Shown: positions 55,299-63,169 of the stretch, piece by piece
Numbering within the stretch: position 1 is the stretch's first letter
Layout: every line of letters begins with the position of its first letter
Assembly: GCA_902470805.1 (NCBI GenBank)
Contig: CABRHX010000006.1
Location: forward strand, 1-64,000
DNA from: an uncultured Collinsella sp.
GTDB taxonomy: Bacteria > Actinomycetota > Coriobacteriia > Coriobacteriales > Coriobacteriaceae
Direction: 5' to 3'
Length of the DNA stretch: 64,000 nucleotides
Translations under genes and position numbers: made by a program
The notes under the pieces: generated by a model
Seen by the model: the letters and a program-made list of their open reading frames with translations, nothing else
What the model was told of the DNA's origin: nothing
Databases searched by the model: none

Positions 55299-55804
55299 GT
55301 GTATTGATCAGCAACGATGCCGAGCTCGATACGCTGCTCGACGCGCAGGAGGTGGAGCACATCTGCGAGGTTGTGCTTGCCGCCGAGGGCGTTGAGCGTG
55401 AAGTCGAGATTTCCCTTTCGTATGTCGACGAGGACGAGATGCACGAGCTCAACCACGAGTGGCGCGGTATCGACCGCACCACCGATGTGCTCTCGTTTGA
55501 ATGCGACTCGGCCTTTGACGAGGATATTCCCGCCGACGAGACGCTCGAGCTCGGCGATATCATCTTGGCCCCGCAGGTTATTGCCCGTCAGGCCCCCGGT
55601 TTTGGCAATAGCCCCGCTGACGAGTGTCGTCTGATGCTCGTACACGGCATGCTGCACCTGCTGGGCTATGACCATATCGAGGACGACGAGGCCGAGGTCA
55701 TGGAGGCCCGCGAGGACGCCATCCTGCGCGATCTGGCGCTCGAGCGCGGCGAGGACCCCAAGCTAGTCCACGTCGGCCCCATCACCAACCACGCCCACGA
55801 CTAG
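55295..55804 (+). CDS. ybeY: Endoribonuclease YbeY
   Basis: YbeY is a zinc metalloprotein needed for 16S rRNA 3' processing and ribosome quality control. The protein is 169 aa. The metal motif HGMLHLLGYDH (H3XH5XH pattern) is intact, with ELNHEWRGIDRTTDVLSF upstream. TTG 55295 overlaps the phoH stop and has AAAGGAG 6 nt upstream. The order phoH-ybeY-dgkA-era-recO is the standard Gram-positive arrangement. Confidence 0.96.
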   Translation: MSVLISNDAELDTLLDAQEVEHICEVVLAAEGVEREVEISLSYVDEDEMHELNHEWRGIDRTTDVLSFECDSAFDEDIPADETLELGDIILAPQVIARQAPGFGNSPADECRLMLVHGMLHLLGYDHIEDDEAEVMEAREDAILRDLALERGEDPKLVHVGPITNHAHD

Positions 55805-55813
55805 GAGCCGTCT

Positions 55814-56191
55814 ATGATTCCCGGATCGAACAAGGACCATCCGTCCTTCTTAAAGTCGTTTTCTTACGCTATGGAGGGCTTCGTCACCGCCGTCAAGACC
55901 GAGCGCAACATTAAGGTCATGCTCGTGGCGGGCGTGTGCACCGTCATTGCAGGCTGCATCGTGGGGCTCGACATTGCCGAGTGGGCCACGATTATCATCT
56001 GTTGCGGCCTGGTGATCCACGGCGAGCTTTGCAATACCGCCATGGAGGCCATCGTCGACCTGGCGACCCAGGAGCTCCATCCGCTGGCCAAGCGTGCGAA
56101 GGACATCGCCGCCTCCTCCGTATACGTTCTTTCCATCACCGCCGCGATTGTGGGCTTGCTGGTATTTGCCCACGCGCTCGGCTTTATTTAG
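55814..56191 (+). CDS. dgkA: Diacylglycerol/undecaprenol kinase family protein
   Basis: The protein is 125 aa. It has three membrane helices and the family signature GELCNTAMEAIVDLATQE with the catalytic Glu (usual form AELLNTAIEAVVDL), plus SYAMEGFVTAVKTERNIKV near the N-terminus. In Gram-positives this small kinase phosphorylates undecaprenol and recycles the C55 carrier. ATG 55814 follows GGAG. It is encoded next to uppS-linked functions only in the metabolic sense; locally it lies between ybeY and era. Confidence 0.93.
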   Translation: MIPGSNKDHPSFLKSFSYAMEGFVTAVKTERNIKVMLVAGVCTVIAGCIVGLDIAEWATIIICCGLVIHGELCNTAMEAIVDLATQELHPLAKRAKDIAASSVYVLSITAAIVGLLVFAHALGFI

Positions 56192-56203
56192 AAAGGGATT
56201 CCC

Positions 56204-57271
56204 ATGTCCGACAATATGCAGCTTGCCGATGAGATTTTGGACGACGAGTCCCTGGACGCGGTGGATACCGAGGAGCTCGAGGATGTCGAGGAGTTCGACC
56301 CGTTTGAGGGTATGAGCGACGAGGAACTCGACGCCCTGTGCGACGAGGACGACAACCTCGCGGGCTTTGGTGACGTTGAGCCCGGTTTCCGCAGCGGCTT
56401 TGTGGCCCTGGTCGGTCGTCCCAACGCTGGCAAGTCTACGCTGCTTAATGCCTGCTATGGCAAAAAGGTCGCCATCACCTCGCCGGTGGCCCAGACGACC
56501 CGCCGCCGCATGCGCGCCGTCGTCAACCGCCCCGGCTACCAGCTGGTCTTTGTCGATACCCCCGGTATTCATAAGCCCAAGGACGGCTTGGGATCCGAGC
56601 TCAACAAGAGCGCGTTGTTCGAGCTGAACGATGTTGATGTTGTCGCGTTTTTGATTGATGCCACCAAACCGATCGGCAGGGGAGACGCCTGGGTTGCCGA
56701 GCGCGTCAGATGCGCTCGTTGCAAGAAGGTCCTGGTGCTCACCAAGGCCGATGAGGCCGACCCCGCACAGGTCATGGAGCAGCTCAAGGCAGCCCACGAA
56801 CTCATGGAATATGACGACGAGATTGTGACGTCGTCGGTCAAGAACTTCAACGTCGATGCATTTATCGAGACCGTTGCGCACTTTTTGCCTGAGGGTCCGC
56901 GTTGGTTCCCCGAGGACATGGGTACCGACGCTTCCGATGAGACGCTCGTTGCCGAGTTTGTACGCGAGAAGGTCTTGCGCCGCACCCGTGATGAGATTCC
57001 GCACTCCGTTGGCGTGATCTGCGATGCGCTCGAGCAGACCAAGAAGGTGCTGCGCGTGCACGCCACCATTTACGTCGAGCGCGAGGGCCAAAAGGGCATC
57101 ATCATCGGTAAGGGCGGCGAGATGATCAAGCATATCGGTATCGACGCCCGTCGCGATCTTGAGCGCATCTTTGGCACGCAGGTCTTTTTGGAGCTGGACG
57201 TGAAGGTCAAGGCCGGCTGGCGTGACGACGAGGCCCAGATTCGCCGCTTTGGCTACAACGCCGAGGACTAA
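56204..57271 (+). CDS. era: GTPase Era with acidic N-terminal extension
   Basis: Era binds 16S rRNA near its 3' end during 30S assembly. The protein is 355 aa, while the usual length is about 300. G1 is GRPNAGKST, the switch region follows (SPVAQTTRRRMRA), G3 is DTPGIH, G4 is LTKADE, and the KH domain is in KGIIIGKGGEMIKHIG. The first 62 residues are an extra, highly acidic, low-complexity segment (EELEDVEEFDPFEG, EELDALCDEDD). ATG 56204 with GAAAGGGA upstream is the only well-supported start; none lies between the extension and the G domain. Confidence 0.95.
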   Translation: MSDNMQLADEILDDESLDAVDTEELEDVEEFDPFEGMSDEELDALCDEDDNLAGFGDVEPGFRSGFVALVGRPNAGKSTLLNACYGKKVAITSPVAQTTRRRMRAVVNRPGYQLVFVDTPGIHKPKDGLGSELNKSALFELNDVDVVAFLIDATKPIGRGDAWVAERVRCARCKKVLVLTKADEADPAQVMEQLKAAHELMEYDDEIVTSSVKNFNVDAFIETVAHFLPEGPRWFPEDMGTDASDETLVAEFVREKVLRRTRDEIPHSVGVICDALEQTKKVLRVHATIYVEREGQKGIIIGKGGEMIKHIGIDARRDLERIFGTQVFLELDVKVKAGWRDDEAQIRRFGYNAED

Positions 57272-57286
57272 GGACGCGCGGCGCGC

Positions 57287-58036
57287 ATGGCAGGCTCCCG
57301 GACATATCGCACCAAGGTGCTCGTCCTCGACAAGACGAAGCTCAAAGAGACCGACCTGATCTTGACGATGCTTGACGAGCGGGGGCGGCAGGTTCGTGCC
57401 GTGGCAAAGGGCGCCCGCAAACCCGGCGGACGCCTGGCTGCGCGCTGCGAGCTGTTCTGTACGGTCGATATGCTGCTCGCACATGGACGGTCGCTCGACG
57501 TGGTTTCCCAGGCCGAGCTTATGGAGGCGCCGCTCGGCGCTGCGCCCGATTACGAGACTACCTGCGCCGCAAGCGCGATCGCCGAGGTCGCGCGCGCGTG
57601 CTCGTTCGAGGACGCCGAGGACCCGTTTACCTTTGCCATCACGCAGCGAGCGCTTGCCCTGGTGGGCAGCGGGCTTGACACGGCACATATGGACCTACTT
57701 GTGGCGGCATATGTCTTTAAGCTGCTGTCGCACGTTGGCTATCGACCCGATTTTTCGGCCTGCGTGCTGTGCGGAGACCCCATGCTGTCGTATTTTTCGC
57801 CCCAGGCGGGCGGCCTCATGTGCGGGTCGTGCGCGTCGAGCGTTCCAGGTGCCGAACTGGTGTCGACCGGTGAGGCCGCATGGCTGCGCGCCCTCATGTC
57901 CATGACCTTCGATGCGCTTTTGGCCGAGCGAATCGACCCGCATACCGCAGCCTTTTTGCTGGGGCTTTCGCATGTTTGGGCTGCGACGCACACCGATCAG
58001 CGCCTCCGTGCGATGGAATTCATGTTGGGTCGGTGA
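57287..58036 (+). CDS. recO: DNA repair protein RecO
   Basis: RecO loads RecA and anneals SSB-coated DNA. The protein is 249 aa: N-terminal OB fold (RTKVLVLDKTKLKETDLILT, then GARKPGGRLAARCEL), a helical core and a zinc site (CVLCGD, then CGSCA). ATG 57287 lies 15 bp after era, with only a weak AGGAC. The gene ends the ybeY-recO operon. Confidence 0.94.
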   Translation: MAGSRTYRTKVLVLDKTKLKETDLILTMLDERGRQVRAVAKGARKPGGRLAARCELFCTVDMLLAHGRSLDVVSQAELMEAPLGAAPDYETTCAASAIAEVARACSFEDAEDPFTFAITQRALALVGSGLDTAHMDLLVAAYVFKLLSHVGYRPDFSACVLCGDPMLSYFSPQAGGLMCGSCASSVPGAELVSTGEAAWLRALMSMTFDALLAERIDPHTAAFLLGLSHVWAATHTDQRLRAMEFMLGR

Positions 58037-58059
58037 TGATGCGCAGGCGCGGGCTGCTT

Positions 58060-58170
58060 GTGGTAACATACCGACCTGTTGGTACCTCGACCTTGGTTGC
58101 TCGCTCCACCGGCGGCTTCCCAGTCCGAGGCGAATCGAGTCGCCCGATGGCGACGCAAAACGAAAGGTGA
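58060..58170 (+). promoter_or_regulatory. rpsO promoter and leader
   Basis: TAACAT at about 58064-58069 is a likely -10 box. A perfect stem GTCGCC/GGCGAC (58139-58144 with 58149-58154, loop CGAT) lies 20 nt before the start codon. It is a candidate S15 autoregulatory structure. Confidence 0.4.
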
Positions 58171-58174
58171 AACA

Positions 58175-58453
58175 ATGACTGTTTCCAAAGAGCGCAAGGC
58201 GGAGCTGACTGCCCAGTTCGGTAACACCCCGGTCGACACCGGCAACCCCAAGGTTCAGGTCGCCATCCTGTCCGAGCGCATCAAGGAGCTGACCGAGCAC
58301 ATGAAGTCCCACCAAAAGGACTTCCACACCCGTCGTGGCCTGCTCATGCTCGTCGGCCGTCGTCGTCGTCTTCTCTCCTACATCAAGAAGAACGACATCG
58401 TCGAGTACCGTGAGCTCATCAAGGCTCTGGGCATCCGCGACAACATCCAGTAG
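58175..58453 (+). CDS. rpsO: 30S ribosomal protein S15
   Basis: The protein is 92 aa. The family core DTGNPKVQVAILSERIKELTEH (cited to SERIKEL), FHTRRGLLMLVGRRRRLLSY and IVEYRELIKALGIR are present. ATG 58175 has GAAAGGTG 8 nt upstream; the frame opens at 58079 through leader sequence. rpsO next to pnp is the usual arrangement, here with a terminator in between. Confidence 0.98.
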   Translation: MTVSKERKAELTAQFGNTPVDTGNPKVQVAILSERIKELTEHMKSHQKDFHTRRGLLMLVGRRRRLLSYIKKNDIVEYRELIKALGIRDNIQ

Positions 58454-58468
58454 GATTTGTACATGCTA

Positions 58469-58500
58469 AGAGCGTCCTGCGCAGCGGGGCGCTCTTTTTG
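58469..58500 (+). terminator. rpsO terminator
   Basis: AGAGCG (58469-58474) and CGCTCT (58490-58495), with further inner pairs, are followed by TTTTG. It may allow read-through into pnp. Confidence 0.8.
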
Positions 58501-58566
58501 TGTAAGGGCGCGAACAATCACGCTCTGAAGCGTGGCGGGGGCAGGGGGCCCGCGTCACATGAGAAG

Positions 58567-58589
58567 CCCGCAGACAAGGGGTCTGCGGG
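58567..58589 (+). promoter_or_regulatory. pnp leader hairpin
   Basis: CCCGCAGAC (58567-58575) and GTCTGCGGG (58581-58589) form a perfect 9-bp stem ending 3 nt before the pnp SD region. Its position suggests RNase/PNPase autoregulation, as in E. coli; this is inferred. Confidence 0.5.
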
Positions 58590-58602
58590 GTTAAGGAGAA
58601 CA

Positions 58603-60849
58603 ATGACACTCGTATCCAAGACCTTTGAGCTGTACGGCAAGACCTACACCTTTGAGTCGGGCGAGCTTGCCAAGCAGGCCACCGGCGCCTGTCTGGTCAA
58701 GCAGGGCGACACCACGATGCTCGATACCGTGGTCGTCTCCAAGGAGCGCAAGAACTATGACTTCTTCCCGCTGACCGTCGATTTCAACGAGAAGATGTAC
58801 GCTGCCGGCCGCATCCCGGGTGGCTACCTCAAGCGTGAGGGCCGTCCCAGCGAGAAGGCCACGCTCACCGCGCGCATGATCGACCGTCCGATTCGCCCGA
58901 GCTTCCCGGACGGCTTCCGCAACGAGGTACACATTGTCGCTACCTCGCTCGTCGCCGACCAGGTCAACCCCTTCGATGTCATCAACGTCATGGGTGCCTC
59001 CCTGGCCATGACGCTCGGCGGCGTGCCCTTCGAGGGCCCGCTTGCCTGCGTGCGCATCGGCCGTAACGTGGAGACCGGCGAGTTTATCGTCAACCCCACC
59101 TACGAGGAGCGCGAGAACTCCGATCTGGACCTGGAGCTGGGCGGATCCGCCGACTTCATCTCGATGGTCGAGGCCGGCGCCGAGGAGATCTCCGAGGACG
59201 ACATGCTCGCCGCCATGAAGTTTGGCCAGGAGGCCCTTGCTGCCTTCTGCCAGGCTCAGGACGAGTTCGTCGCCGAGTGGGAGCAGGTTAACGGCCCCAT
59301 CGTCAAGAAGGAGTACCCGCTCGACCAGCCCGTCGAGGAGGTCCAGGAGCGCATCTTCGCCCACTACGACGAGATGGCTGCCGCCCTTCGCGACGCCGAC
59401 AAGCTCTCCCGTATCGGTAAGGTCGAGGCTCTGAAGGAGTCCATCCGCGCCGAGTTCACCGAGGAGGAGCAGGCCGCTTGGGAGCGCGAGATCCCCGTGG
59501 CGCTCAAGAAGCTCGAGAAGAAGGCCATGCGCACCATGGTCGTCGAGACCGGCGAGCGCGTCGACGGCCGTGCCGCCGACGAGATCCGCCCCATCATGGT
59601 GAAGGACAACTACCTGCCGCTCGTTCACGGCTCCGGTCTGTTCCAGCGTGGCCAGACCCAGGTGCTTTCCGTCCTGTCGCTCGGCATGCTCAACGAGGGC
59701 CAGCGCTTGGACACCATCGAGCCCACCGAGGGCAAGCGCTACATGCACCACTACAACTTCCCGCCGTTCTGCACCGGCGAGACCGGCCGCATGGGCAGCC
59801 CCAAGCGCCGCGAGATCGGTCACGGCAACCTGGCTGAACGCGCTCTGCTTCCGGTGCTTCCCGACGAGAACGAGTTCCCCTACGCCATCCGCGTCGTCTC
59901 CGAGGTCATGGAGTCCAACGGCTCCTCTTCGATGGCTTCGACCTGCGGCTCCACGCTCGCCCTTATGGACGGCGGCGTGCCCATTAAGCGCCCGGTCTCC
60001 GGTATCGCCATGGGCCTGATCCAGGAGGAGGGCAAGACCGTGGTCCTGTCCGACATCCAGGGTCTCGAGGACTTCCTGGGCGACATGGACTTTAAGGTCA
60101 CCGGAACCACCGAGGGCATCACCGCCCTGCAGATGGACAACAAGGCCACTGGCCTCACCTTCGACATCCTGGCCCGCGCCCTGCAGCAGGCCAAGGAGGG
60201 TCGTGCCTTCATTCTGCAGAAGATGCTCGATGTGATCCCCGAGCCGCGCCACACCACACGCAGCACAGCTCCGCGTATCGTCTCCATCCAGGTTCCGACC
60301 GACAAGATCCGCGACGTCATCGGTTCCGGCGGTAAGGTCATCCGTGGTATCCAGGATGAGACCGGCGCTTCGGTCGACATCCAGGAGGACGGCACCGTCT
60401 TTGTCGGCGGCACCGGCGAGTCCGTCGATCAGGCTGTCGAGCGCATCAAGCTCATCATTAAGGTTCCCGAGCCGGGCGAGGAGTACACCGGTCGAGTGGT
60501 CTCCATCCAGCCCTTCGGCGCCTTCGTGAACCTGCTGCCCGGCAAGGATGGCCTGCTGCACATCTCCCGCGTCGCCAAGGGCCGCGTGGAGAAGGTCGAG
60601 GACGTCCTCAACGTCGGCGACGAGGTCAAGGTCGTCGTCATCGAGGTCGACGATCGCGGCAAGATCTCGCTCGATCGTCTTGATAAGCCCGAGGCCCCGG
60701 CTCGTGCCGAGGGTGCCTCCGAGGGCGACGGCGAGCACTTCCAGCGCCGTGAGCGTCCGCGTCGCGAGCGCTCCGAGCGCAGCGACCGCCCGCGCCGTCC
60801 CGGCGACAACGGAGGCCGCAAGCCCCGCCGTCACCACGACGCCGAGTAA
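58603..60849 (+). CDS. pnp: Polynucleotide phosphorylase
   Basis: PNPase is a phosphorolytic 3'-5' exoribonuclease. The protein is 748 aa: two RNase PH-like domains (FPLTVDFNEKMYAAGRIPGG; second core with FCTGETGRMGSPKRREIGHG and GSSSMASTCGSTLALMDGG), a KH domain (IGSGGKVIRGIQDETGA) and an S1 domain (GRVVSIQPFGAFVNLLPGKDGLLH). A 50-residue Arg/Glu-rich tail (RRERPRRERSERSDRPRRP) ends the protein and may bind RNA. ATG 58603 has AAGGAG 5 nt upstream. RNase J is encoded 650 bp downstream. Confidence 0.98.
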   Translation: MTLVSKTFELYGKTYTFESGELAKQATGACLVKQGDTTMLDTVVVSKERKNYDFFPLTVDFNEKMYAAGRIPGGYLKREGRPSEKATLTARMIDRPIRPSFPDGFRNEVHIVATSLVADQVNPFDVINVMGASLAMTLGGVPFEGPLACVRIGRNVETGEFIVNPTYEERENSDLDLELGGSADFISMVEAGAEEISEDDMLAAMKFGQEALAAFCQAQDEFVAEWEQVNGPIVKKEYPLDQPVEEVQERIFAHYDEMAAALRDADKLSRIGKVEALKESIRAEFTEEEQAAWEREIPVALKKLEKKAMRTMVVETGERVDGRAADEIRPIMVKDNYLPLVHGSGLFQRGQTQVLSVLSLGMLNEGQRLDTIEPTEGKRYMHHYNFPPFCTGETGRMGSPKRREIGHGNLAERALLPVLPDENEFPYAIRVVSEVMESNGSSSMASTCGSTLALMDGGVPIKRPVSGIAMGLIQEEGKTVVLSDIQGLEDFLGDMDFKVTGTTEGITALQMDNKATGLTFDILARALQQAKEGRAFILQKMLDVIPEPRHTTRSTAPRIVSIQVPTDKIRDVIGSGGKVIRGIQDETGASVDIQEDGTVFVGGTGESVDQAVERIKLIIKVPEPGEEYTGRVVSIQPFGAFVNLLPGKDGLLHISRVAKGRVEKVEDVLNVGDEVKVVVIEVDDRGKISLDRLDKPEAPARAEGASEGDGEHFQRRERPRRERSERSDRPRRPGDNGGRKPRRHHDAE

Positions 60850-60872
60850 CAGCTATACATAAACAGCTCAAC

Positions 60873-60903
60873 AAGGGCGACTCCGGACAGGGGTCGCCCT
60901 TTT
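60873..60903 (+). terminator. pnp terminator
   Basis: AAGGGCGAC (60873-60881) and GTCGCCCTT (60893-60901) are followed by TT. Its 3' arm overlaps the left arm of the next repeat element. Confidence 0.8.
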
Positions 60904-61044
60904 GCTTGCGCCCGGGAGGGCCGCATATGAAGTTTCCTGCTCTACAGTCCTGCGCAAGACGGAAAGCACATTAAGTGCTTTCCTTTGCGTGCGGAACTCG
61001 CGATAAACTTCATATGCGGCCCTCCCGGGCGCAAGCAAAAGGGC
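60896..61044. repeat. Long-hairpin element A (40-bp perfect arms, 69-nt core)
   Basis: Arms 60896-60935 and 61005-61044 are exact reverse complements over 40 bp. The 69-nt core (60936-61004) starts CCTGCTCTACAG and ends ACTCGCGAT. Inside it, read on the complementary strand, is the hairpin GGAAAGCAC, TTAAT, GTGCTTTCC. The core is the reverse complement of element B's core except at 11 positions. The outer arm overlaps the pnp terminator by 8 nt. Confidence 0.92.
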
Positions 61045-61168
61045 TGGTTGGTGCCGCTTGCTATTTAGTTAGATAGTCTATTCAGTGGTCAGATTTCAGA
61101 TCAGTAGATAGACACAGCAGTATTTCCCCTGATAAAACCTACCAAAATAAACCTATCTCATATTGGCA
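61045..61168. other. Spacer between the two hairpin elements
   Basis: This is AT-richer sequence of 124 bp with no gene and no strong hairpin. It has short direct repeats around TTAGATAG and GTAGATAG. A promoter may lie here but cannot be fixed. Confidence 0.4.
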
Positions 61169-61309
61169 GGTCAGGGCTCAGCGGCCCCGGCACGGGCTAA
61201 GTTTATCGCGAGTTCCGCACGAACAGGAGGCCACTTAATGTGGCCTCCGTCGTGAGCAGGACTGTAGAGCAGGAAACTTAGCCCGTGCCGGGGCCGCTGA
61301 GCCCTGACC
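61169..61309. repeat. Long-hairpin element B (36-bp perfect arms, 69-nt core)
   Basis: Arms 61169-61204 and 61274-61309 are exact reverse complements over 36 bp. The core (61205-61273) starts ATCGCGAGTTCCGCAC and ends GTAGAGCAGG. The inner hairpin is GGAGGCCAC, TTAAT, GTGGCCTCC. Only the inner six bases of the arms (AAGTTT/AAACTT) are shared with element A; the rest is unrelated. It lies in the opposite orientation to A. Confidence 0.92.
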
Positions 61310-61497
61310 GGCGGGATACACAGGTTCAGATGGGGCTTTGATGCATGGGTGGTCTGTGCTCGTGCAAATGGGTATCATATTTTGGTTATTGCATCGACTC
61401 TGTGATGCATGTTTGTACGTTCCCGGCGGTCGGTTTGCCAGAAGCGCCCCGTCGGTTGTTCCAGACCCGTTTCGAAGAAAGGAAACCACACGAACCT
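61310..61497 (+). promoter_or_regulatory. rnj upstream region
   Basis: A TATCAT box (61373-61378) and a small leader stem (TGCATC/GATGCA near 61388-61407) precede the SD AAAGGAAACC. No -35 is convincing. Confidence 0.4.
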
Positions 61498-63168
61498 ATG
61501 GCAGCTAAAAAATCATCTCCCTTGAAGATCATCCCGCTCGGCGGCCTTGACGGCATCGGCAAGAACATGACGGTCTTCGAGTGCGGCGACGACATGGTGC
61601 TCGTCGACGCCGGCCTCATGTTCCCGGATGACTCCCAGCCCGGTATCGACCTGGTGCTTCCCGACTACACCTATGTTTTGGAGAACGAGGAAAAGCTCCG
61701 CGGTATCGTCGTCACCCACGGCCACGAGGACCACACCGGTTCGCTTCCGTATCTGCTGCAGGACCTCAACAATAAGGTGCCCATCTTCTCGAGCAAGCTG
61801 ACGCTTGGCTTTATCGAGGGCAAGCTTTCTGAGTTCCGCATCCGCGCGCCCAAGTTCCGCGAGGTTAAGGGCGGCAGCCATGTCAACCTCGGCGGCATCT
61901 CGCTCGACTTCTTCTCGATGACGCACTCCATCCCCGGCGCTCTGGGCGTGTTCATCCGCACCAATCAGGGCACCGTTATGCACACCGGCGACTTTAAGCT
62001 CGACCAGACGCCCATCGACGGCGTCACGCCCGACTACGCCGCTATCAGCCGCTTTGCCAAGCAGGGCATCGACCTGCTGCTTTCCGACTCCACCAATGCC
62101 ACGGTTCCCGGCTTTACCAAGTCCGAGGCCGAGGTTGGCCCCAATCTGCTGCACGCCATCAAGAACGCCCCGGGTCGCGTGTTCGTCGCGTCGTTCTCGA
62201 GCCATATCCATCGCCTGCAGCAGATCTGCGATGCCGCTCGCAAGTGCGGCCGTAAGGTCGTTGTGACCGGTCGCTCCATGCTCACCAACACCCGCGTGGC
62301 GCGTGAGCTGGGCTACCTCAACATCGACGATGCCGATATCATCGATGCCTTCGATATCGATAACCTGCCCGACGACAAGATCGTCGTCATGTGCACCGGT
62401 TCGCAGGGCGAGCCGCTGTCGGCCCTGTCCCGCATGGCCAACGGAGAGCACAAGACGCTCTCCATCCACGAGGGCGATACCGTTATCCTCTCGGCAACGC
62501 CGGTCCCCGGTAACGAGAAAGCCGTCCAGCAGGTCGTCAACAGCCTGGCCAAGCTCGGTTGCGACGTGTGGGATAAGAACCGAGCTCTTGTCCACGTCTC
62601 GGGCCACGGTAGCCAGGAGGAGCTCAAGCTCCTGATGGCCATGGCCAAGCCCACGTACTTTATGCCGGTTCACGGTGAAGCCGTGCATCTGCGCGCCCAT
62701 GCCCAGCTGGCTCGCAAGATGGGCATCAAGGACGATCATATCTTTATCCTCGATAACGGCGACACGCTCGAGATGCGCGGCGGTATCGTTAAACGCGGTA
62801 CGCCCGTCGAGTCCGGCGTCGTCTACGTCGACGGCCTGCGTATCGGCGATACCGACCCCATCGTCCTGCGCGATCGTCAGAAGCTCGCCAACGACGGTAT
62901 GGTTACCGCTGTTGCCATCGTCTCGCTCAAGCACAAGAAGATCGAGGCCATCGAGTTCTCGGGCCGCGGCGTCTCGTTTGCCATCGATGACCAGTTCTCC
63001 GAGGATGCCTCCGCGTCCATCATGAAGACGATCGAGAAGGGCAAGTTCAGTTTTACGAGCAGCGGTTCCGATGCCATTCGCAAGGCCGTGCGTGATTCGC
63101 TCTCTAACTTTATCTGGAGCCGTACGCGCACCCGTCCGATGATCATCCCGGTCGTCATGGAGGTTTAG
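61498..63168 (+). CDS. rnj: Ribonuclease J
   Basis: RNase J is a beta-CASP metallo-beta-lactamase with endo- and 5'-3' exonuclease activity in mRNA decay and rRNA maturation. The protein is 556 aa: PLGGLDGIGKNMTVFE, the zinc motif THGHEDHTGSL, HTGDFKLDQTPIDG, LLSDSTNAT, the beta-CASP part with FASFSSHIHRLQQI-like VASFSSHIHRLQQI and CTGSQGEPLSALSRMA, then VHVSGHGSQEEL and a C-terminal domain. ATG 61498 follows AAAGGAAAC; the frame opens 51 codons earlier in the leader. It is paired with pnp upstream, and ftsK starts 1 bp downstream. Confidence 0.97.
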   Translation: MAAKKSSPLKIIPLGGLDGIGKNMTVFECGDDMVLVDAGLMFPDDSQPGIDLVLPDYTYVLENEEKLRGIVVTHGHEDHTGSLPYLLQDLNNKVPIFSSKLTLGFIEGKLSEFRIRAPKFREVKGGSHVNLGGISLDFFSMTHSIPGALGVFIRTNQGTVMHTGDFKLDQTPIDGVTPDYAAISRFAKQGIDLLLSDSTNATVPGFTKSEAEVGPNLLHAIKNAPGRVFVASFSSHIHRLQQICDAARKCGRKVVVTGRSMLTNTRVARELGYLNIDDADIIDAFDIDNLPDDKIVVMCTGSQGEPLSALSRMANGEHKTLSIHEGDTVILSATPVPGNEKAVQQVVNSLAKLGCDVWDKNRALVHVSGHGSQEELKLLMAMAKPTYFMPVHGEAVHLRAHAQLARKMGIKDDHIFILDNGDTLEMRGGIVKRGTPVESGVVYVDGLRIGDTDPIVLRDRQKLANDGMVTAVAIVSLKHKKIEAIEFSGRGVSFAIDDQFSEDASASIMKTIEKGKFSFTSSGSDAIRKAVRDSLSNFIWSRTRTRPMIIPVVMEV

Positions 63169-63169
63169 T

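Noticed and set aside
58591..60837. 748-codon open frame antisense to pnp
   Set aside because: Same reason: a complement of biased codons, with no start signals.
60896..61309. Simple terminators as an explanation for elements A and B
   Set aside because: Stems of 36-40 bp, a conserved 69-nt core, opposite orientation and no T-tracts do not fit terminators; pnp has its own.
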